Assembly (NCBI RefSeq): GCF_900116015.1
Contig: NZ_FOYH01000004.1
Coordinates: 310,001-374,000 of the forward strand
From: Enterobacter sp. kpr-6
GTDB taxonomy: Bacteria > Pseudomonadota > Gammaproteobacteria > Enterobacterales > Enterobacteriaceae
Direction: 5' to 3'
Length of the DNA: 64,000 nt
Positions 59,373 through 64,000 of this stretch are shown here, piece after piece. Positions within the stretch are counted from its first letter, which is position 1. Each line of letters opens with the position of its first letter. Made by a program: the position numbers and the translations under genes. Under the pieces are notes generated by a model that worked only from the letters and a program-made list of their open reading frames with translations, was not told the origin of the DNA and did no database searches.

Positions 59373-59375
59373 GTA

Positions 59376-60401
59376 ATGCCTTCAATTCGACTGTCTGATC
59401 TGGCAGAGCAGTTGGATGCAGAATTACACGGTGATGGCGATATCGTCATCACCGGCGTTGCGTCCATGCAGTCTTCTCAAGCAGGTCATATTACTTTCAT
59501 GGTAAATCCTAAATACCGTGAACATCTGGCCGCTTGTCAGGCGTCTGCTGTTGTGATGACACAGGACGACCTCCCGTTTGCCAAAAGCGCCGCGCTGGTA
59601 GTGAAGAACCCCTACCTGACGTATGCCCGGATGGCGCAAATTCTTGATACCACGCCGCAACCTGCACAGAATATCGCACCCAGTGCGGTAATTGATGCAT
59701 CAGCGAAGCTGGGTAACAACGTCTCCGTAGGCGCAAACGCAGTTATCGAATCTGACGTCGAGTTAGGCGATAACGTGGTAATTGGCGCAGGCTGTTTCGT
59801 TGGCAAAAAGACAAAAATTGGCGCGGGTTCCCGTTTATGGGCCAACGTCACCATTTACCACGAGATCGAGATCGGTGAGAATTGCCTGATCCAGTCTGGT
59901 ACCGTTATTGGTGCAGACGGTTTTGGCTACGCCAACGACCGGGGTAACTGGGTGAAGATCCCGCAGCTTGGCCGCGTCATCATTGGTTCCCGCGTTGAGA
60001 TTGGCGCGTGTACGACCATTGACCGTGGTGCACTGGATGACACCGTTATCGGTAATGGTGTTATCATTGATAATCAGTGCCAGATTGCACATAACGTTGT
60101 GATTGGCGACAATACCGCCGTTGCCGGTGGCGTCATCATGGCGGGTAGTTTGAAAATTGGTCGTTATTGCATGATCGGCGGAGCCAGCGTCATCAACGGC
60201 CATATGGAAATCTGCGACAAGGTCACCGTAACGGGTATGGGTATGGTTATGCGTCCGATCACTGAACCGGGCGTGTATTCATCAGGCATCCCGCTGCAAC
60301 CCAACAAAGTGTGGCGCAAAACAGCAGCACTGGTGATGAACATTGATGATATGAGTAAGCGTCTCAAATCTATTGAACGCAAGGTCAATCAACAAGACTA
60401 A
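59376..60401 (+). CDS. lpxD: UDP-3-O-(3-hydroxymyristoyl)glucosamine N-acyltransferase
   Basis: Third step of lipid A synthesis, adding the N-linked hydroxyacyl chain from ACP. 341 residues, E. coli length. N-terminal uridine-binding domain to about 100, a left-handed beta-helix of hexapeptide repeats about 101-290 with catalytic H239 (QIAHN), and a C-terminal helix binding ACP. Three bases after skp. Confidence 0.98.
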   Translation: MPSIRLSDLAEQLDAELHGDGDIVITGVASMQSSQAGHITFMVNPKYREHLAACQASAVVMTQDDLPFAKSAALVVKNPYLTYARMAQILDTTPQPAQNIAPSAVIDASAKLGNNVSVGANAVIESDVELGDNVVIGAGCFVGKKTKIGAGSRLWANVTIYHEIEIGENCLIQSGTVIGADGFGYANDRGNWVKIPQLGRVIIGSRVEIGACTTIDRGALDDTVIGNGVIIDNQCQIAHNVVIGDNTAVAGGVIMAGSLKIGRYCMIGGASVINGHMEICDKVTVTGMGMVMRPITEPGVYSSGIPLQPNKVWRKTAALVMNIDDMSKRLKSIERKVNQQD

Positions 60402-60503
60402 TAATTCATCCCTTTTACGCCCAAACTTCCCGGCCTGACGGCATTTGCTTGCCGCGGGCCGTGTTATTATTGCCATTCAGTATATTTAGACAGGAAGAGT
60501 ATT

Positions 60504-60959
60504 TTGACTACAGACACTCATACTCTGCACATTGAAGAGATTTTAGAGCTTCTGCCGCATCGTTACCCGTTTTTGCTGGTTGACCGCGTGCTGGATTTTG
60601 AAGAAGGTCGTTTTCTGCGCGCAGTAAAAAATGTTTCGGTCAACGAGCCATTTTTCCAGGGCCATTTCCCTGGCAAACCTATTTTCCCGGGTGTTCTGAT
60701 TCTGGAAGCCATGGCGCAGGCGACAGGTATCCTGGCGTTTAAAAGCGTTGGCAAACTGGAGCCGGGTGAGCTGTACTATTTTGCGGGTATCGACGAAGCG
60801 CGCTTTAAGCGTCCTGTGGTGCCAGGTGATCAAATGATCATGGAAGTAACGTTCGAAAAAACGCGTCGCGGCCTGACACGCTTTAAAGGCGTGGCACTGG
60901 TTGACGGCAAAGTTGTTTGTGAAGCTACTATGATGTGTGCACGTAGCCGGGAGGCCTGA
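60504..60959 (+). CDS. fabZ: 3-hydroxyacyl-[acyl-carrier-protein] dehydratase FabZ
   Basis: Hot-dog fold dehydratase of fatty acid elongation; competes with the Lpx enzymes for hydroxymyristoyl-ACP. 151 residues from TTG (60504), as in E. coli, with AGGAAGAG upstream. Catalytic H54 (GHFPGKP) and E68 (ILEAMAQ). Between lpxD and lpxA, which draw on the same substrate pool. Confidence 0.98.
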   Translation: MTTDTHTLHIEEILELLPHRYPFLLVDRVLDFEEGRFLRAVKNVSVNEPFFQGHFPGKPIFPGVLILEAMAQATGILAFKSVGKLEPGELYYFAGIDEARFKRPVVPGDQMIMEVTFEKTRRGLTRFKGVALVDGKVVCEATMMCARSREA

Positions 60960-60962
60960 TAC

Positions 60963-61751
60963 GTGATTGATAATACCGCCTTTATTCATCCTACTGCCAT
61001 TGTGGAAGACGGTGCCGTTATCGGCGCTAACGTTCATATTGGCCCGTTCTGCCTTGTTGGACCCCATGTTGAAATTGGTGAGGGTACCGTACTGAAGTCT
61101 CACGTTGTCATCAACGGCCACACAAAAATTGGCCGTGATAATGAGATATATCAGTTCGCCACCATCGGTGAAGCAAACCAGGATTTGAAATACGCTGGTG
61201 AGCCGACCCGTGTGGAAGTTGGCGATCGTAACCGCATTCGCGAAAGCGTCACCATTCACCGTGGCACAGAGCAGGGCGGTGGATTGACAAAGGTGGGCAG
61301 CGACAACTTACTGATGGTCAACGCGCACGTCGCGCATGATTGCACCGTCGGCAATCGCTGTATCCTGGCCAATAATGCAACGCTTGCGGGCCACGTCTCT
61401 GTGGATGATTTTGCGATCATCGGCGGCATGACGGCGGTACACCAGTTCTGCATTATTGGTGCGCACGTGATGGTTGGCGGTTGCTCCGGTGTGGCGCAGG
61501 ACGTCCCACCGTATGTGATTGCCCAGGGTAACCACGCCACGCCGTTTGGTGTGAATATCGAAGGATTGAAGCGTCGTGGTTTCAGCCGCGAAGCGCTGGT
61601 CGCTATTCGTAATGCCTATAAACTGCTGTATCGCAGCGGCAAAACGTTTGAAGAAGCCAAACCAGAAATTGCCGCACTGGCGGAACAGCATCCGGAAGTG
61701 AAGGCGTTTACGGAATTCTTTGAGCGCTCAACCCGTGGTCTGATCCGTTAA
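60963..61751 (+). CDS. lpxA: UDP-N-acetylglucosamine O-acyltransferase LpxA
   Basis: First step of lipid A synthesis. 262 residues from GTG (60963), three bases after fabZ. Beta-helix of hexapeptide repeats with catalytic H125 and its neighbour H122 in [11 protein letters not shown]. The C-terminal helical domain ends STRGLIR. The stop overlaps the lpxB start by one base (TAATG). Confidence 0.98.
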   Translation: MIDNTAFIHPTAIVEDGAVIGANVHIGPFCLVGPHVEIGEGTVLKSHVVINGHTKIGRDNEIYQFATIGEANQDLKYAGEPTRVEVGDRNRIRESVTIHRGTEQGGGLTKVGSDNLLMVNAHVAHDCTVGNRCILANNATLAGHVSVDDFAIIGGMTAVHQFCIIGAHVMVGGCSGVAQDVPPYVIAQGNHATPFGVNIEGLKRRGFSREALVAIRNAYKLLYRSGKTFEEAKPEIAALAEQHPEVKAFTEFFERSTRGLIR

Positions 61752-62896
61752 TGTCTGGACGTCCGCTTACGATTGCCCTGGTCGCCGGAGAAACCTCCGG
61801 CGATATTCTTGGTGCCGGTCTGATTAAAGCGCTCAAAGCACGCCACCCGGACGCCCGCTTTGTCGGCGTGGCGGGGCCGCGTATGCAGGCTGAAGGTTGT
61901 GAAGCCTGGTACGAAATGGAAGAGCTGGCGGTGATGGGCATTGTTGAAGTGCTCGGCCGTTTGCGTCGGCTGCTGCACATCCGTGCCGATCTGACCCGTC
62001 GTTTTACCGCGCTGAAACCTGATGTTTTCGTCGGCATTGATGCCCCGGATTTCAACATCACCCTCGAAGGCAATCTGAAAAAACAGGGGATCAAAACGAT
62101 CCACTACGTCAGCCCGTCCGTCTGGGCCTGGCGACAAAAACGTGTTTTCAAAATCGGCAGATCCACCAACCTGGTGCTGGCATTCCTGCCTTTCGAAAAA
62201 GCGTTTTATGACCGCTTCAACGTGCCGTGTCGTTTTATCGGGCACACCATGGCTGATGCCATGCCGCTTGATCCTGATAAAAATGCGGCGCGTGATGCGC
62301 TGGGGATTGCGCACCATGTGCATTGCCTGGCGCTGCTGCCTGGCAGCCGTGGCGCAGAAGTTGAGATGCTCAGCGCCGACTTTCTGAAAACTGCACAGAT
62401 CCTGCGTCATCACTACCCGGATTTAGAGGTGGTGGTACCGCTGGTCAATGCCAAACGCCGCGAGCAGTTTGAACGCATCAAAGCGGAAGTCGCTCCCGAT
62501 CTGCCTGTACATCTGCTTGATGGCATGGGACGCGAAGCGATGATCGCCAGCGACGCGGCACTTCTGGCCTCGGGTACCGCTGCGCTGGAGTGTATGCTGG
62601 CAAAATGCCCGATGGTGGTGGGTTATCGTATGAAACCATTCACCTTCTGGCTGGCGAAACGTCTGGTGAAGACCGATTACGTTTCGCTGCCGAACCTGCT
62701 TGCCGGGCGTGAACTGGTGAAAGAGTTGTTGCAGGAAGAATGCCAGCCGCAGGCGCTTGCCGATGCCTTACTGCCCCTGCTTGCCGAGGGCAAAACCAGC
62801 CATGCTATGCATGAGACTTTCCGTGAGCTGCATCAGCAGATCCGTTGCAACGCCGATGAACAAGCGGCCGACGCTGTGCTGGAGTTAGCAAAATGA
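61751..62896 (+). CDS. lpxB: Lipid-A-disaccharide synthase LpxB
   Basis: GT19 glycosyltransferase joining UDP-diacylglucosamine and lipid X. 381 residues (382 in E. coli). N-terminal [12 protein letters not shown], central [13 protein letters not shown], and nucleotide-binding GSRGAEVEM and ASGTAALE segments are conserved. Translationally coupled to lpxA and, by ATGA overlap, to rnhB. Confidence 0.98.
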   Translation: MSGRPLTIALVAGETSGDILGAGLIKALKARHPDARFVGVAGPRMQAEGCEAWYEMEELAVMGIVEVLGRLRRLLHIRADLTRRFTALKPDVFVGIDAPDFNITLEGNLKKQGIKTIHYVSPSVWAWRQKRVFKIGRSTNLVLAFLPFEKAFYDRFNVPCRFIGHTMADAMPLDPDKNAARDALGIAHHVHCLALLPGSRGAEVEMLSADFLKTAQILRHHYPDLEVVVPLVNAKRREQFERIKAEVAPDLPVHLLDGMGREAMIASDAALLASGTAALECMLAKCPMVVGYRMKPFTFWLAKRLVKTDYVSLPNLLAGRELVKELLQEECQPQALADALLPLLAEGKTSHAMHETFRELHQQIRCNADEQAADAVLELAK

Positions 62897-63489
62897 TCGA
62901 ATTTATTTATCCGCATACCCGGCTTGTGGCGGGTGTGGATGAAGTAGGACGCGGCCCGCTGGTAGGCGCGGTCGTCACGGCAGCGGTCATTCTTGACCCT
63001 GCGCGCCCGATTGTGGGCCTGAACGATTCTAAAAAACTTTCTGAAAAGCGCCGCCTTGCGCTGTTTGATGAGATCACCGAAAAGGCGCTAAGCTGGAGTC
63101 TGGGCCGCGCTGAGCCGCATGAAATCGACGAGCTGAATATCCTGCATGCGACCATGCTGGCGATGCAGCGCGCCGTTGCCGGTCTGCACATTGTTCCTGA
63201 ATATGTGCTGATCGACGGCAACCGCTGCCCGGCGTTGCCGATGCCGTCAATGGCGGTAGTAAAAGGTGATAGCCGGGTCGCAGAAATCAGCGCGGCGTCT
63301 ATTATTGCCAAAGTGACGCGTGATGCAGAAATGGCGGCGCTGGATCTGACTTTTCCTCAATATGGCTTTGCACAGCACAAAGGTTATCCGACAGCTTTTC
63401 ATCTGGAACGGCTGGCGGAACACGGTGCAACCGATCATCACCGGCGTAGCTTTGCGCCCGTAAAACGCGCACTGGGGCTGGTCTCCTGA
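62893..63489 (+). CDS. rnhB: Ribonuclease HII
   Basis: Removes ribonucleotides from DNA-RNA hybrids and starts ribonucleotide excision repair. 198 residues, E. coli length. Active-site D16 and E17 (VDEVGRG) and D108 (VLIDGN), with the later Asp in [10 protein letters not shown]. Overlaps lpxB by four bases and lies 34 bases before dnaE. Confidence 0.98.
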   Translation: MIEFIYPHTRLVAGVDEVGRGPLVGAVVTAAVILDPARPIVGLNDSKKLSEKRRLALFDEITEKALSWSLGRAEPHEIDELNILHATMLAMQRAVAGLHIVPEYVLIDGNRCPALPMPSMAVVKGDSRVAEISAASIIAKVTRDAEMAALDLTFPQYGFAQHKGYPTAFHLERLAEHGATDHHRRSFAPVKRALGLVS

Positions 63490-63523
63490 TCCTTGCAGCA
63501 AATTAAGTAAACCGGAAGCTAAG

Positions 63524-64000
63524 ATGGCTGAACCACGTTTCGTACACCTGCGGGTGCACAGCGACTATTCCATGATTGATGGGCTGGCGAAGACCGGGCC
63601 GCTGGTGAAAAAGGCGGCCTCGTTGGGCATGCCTGCGCTGGCGATCACCGATTTCACCAACCTGTGCGGTCTGGTTAAGTTCTACGGAACCGGTCATGGC
63701 GCAGGCATCAAGCCCATCGTAGGGGCAGATTTTCACGTTCAAAGCGACATCCTCGGTGATGAACTGACGCAAATCACCGTGCTGGCCGCCAATAACACCG
63801 GTTACCAGAATCTGACGCTGTTGATCTCCAAAGCCTATCAGCGCGGTTATGGCCCGGCGGGCCCGTGGATCGATCGCGACTGGCTGGCGGAGCTGAACGA
63901 GGGCTTAATTCTGCTCTCCGGCGGTCGCATGGGTGATGTGGGCCGCAGTATGCTGCGCGGTAACAGCGCGCTGGTTGATCAGTGCGTGAGCTTTTACGAA
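63524..64000 (+). CDS. dnaE: DNA polymerase III alpha subunit, 5' end only
   Basis: Replicative polymerase catalytic subunit. Only the first 159 codons are in the window (the E. coli protein has 1160). ATG at 63524, beginning [20 protein letters not shown], the start of the PHP domain, with the HLRVHSDYS motif and ITDFTNLCG following. The ribosome site AGCTAAG is weak. The frame is open to the window end. Confidence 0.97.
   Translation, partial: MAEPRFVHLRVHSDYSMIDGLAKTGPLVKKAASLGMPALAITDFTNLCGLVKFYGTGHGAGIKPIVGADFHVQSDILGDELTQITVLAANNTGYQNLTLLISKAYQRGYGPAGPWIDRDWLAELNEGLILLSGGRMGDVGRSMLRGNSALVDQCVSFYE

Overview
This window is a chromosomal core segment from a member of the Enterobacteriaceae. 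It holds about 49 protein genes in nearly the same order as the gcd-to-dnaE stretch of Escherichia coli K-12, with very close protein matches. The differences point away from Escherichia itself and towards the Enterobacter/Lelliottia/Leclercia/Kosakonia side of the family: no yadI, no yaeI, no rpnC, a differently placed fimbrial operon, and a dispersed palindromic repeat family built on CCCTCACCC / GGGTGAGGG ends. The sequence alone does not settle the genus. No rRNA, tRNA, CRISPR, prophage or insertion sequence was seen.

Layout: 1-9271 carries gcd (cut by the window start), hpt, can, the yadGH ABC exporter, the polysaccharide deacetylase yadE, and the pantothenate genes panD, panC, panB with folK. 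9328-15898 is a six-gene chaperone-usher fimbrial operon of the Yad/Htr type, fronted by a 502-bp AT-rich region (15899-16400). 16401-20696 carries pcnB (with its unusual AUU start), gluQ, dksA, sfsA and thpR on the minus strand. 20774-32242 carries hrpB, mrcB and the ferrichrome operon fhuACDB. 32385-42359 carries hemL, clcA, erpA, yadS, btuF, mtn, dgt, degP and cdaR. 42491-47375 carries yaeH, one unrecognised gene at the yaeI position, dapD and glnD. 47442-64000 is the dense essential block map / rpsB-tsf / pyrH / frr / dxr / ispU-cdsA-rseP-bamA-skp-lpxD-fabZ-lpxA-lpxB-rnhB-dnaE, with dnaE cut by the window end.

The right-hand block links translation (S2, EF-Ts, RRF, Map), isoprenoid carrier synthesis (Dxr, undecaprenyl-PP synthase), phospholipid (CdsA) and lipid A synthesis (LpxD, FabZ, LpxA, LpxB) and outer-membrane assembly and stress (RseP, BamA, Skp, with DegP further left). 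The left half serves periplasmic glucose oxidation, purine salvage, CO2/bicarbonate, pantothenate and folate, peptidoglycan synthesis (PBP1B) and iron/B12 uptake.

Most of the window is ordinary conserved core genome. The most informative oddities are the fimbrial operon splitting pcnB from folK, the REPIN-like repeat family at seven gene ends (including a four-hairpin array with about 49-bp period), the conserved AUU start of pcnB, an orphan Trp/Cys-rich gene at the yaeI position, and several regulatory devices readable from sequence (a CRP site shared by gcd/hpt, the S2 autoregulatory leader, the dksA-gluQ terminator, and a promoter-terminator pair in front of ispU). I found no convincing undescribed defence or mobile system.
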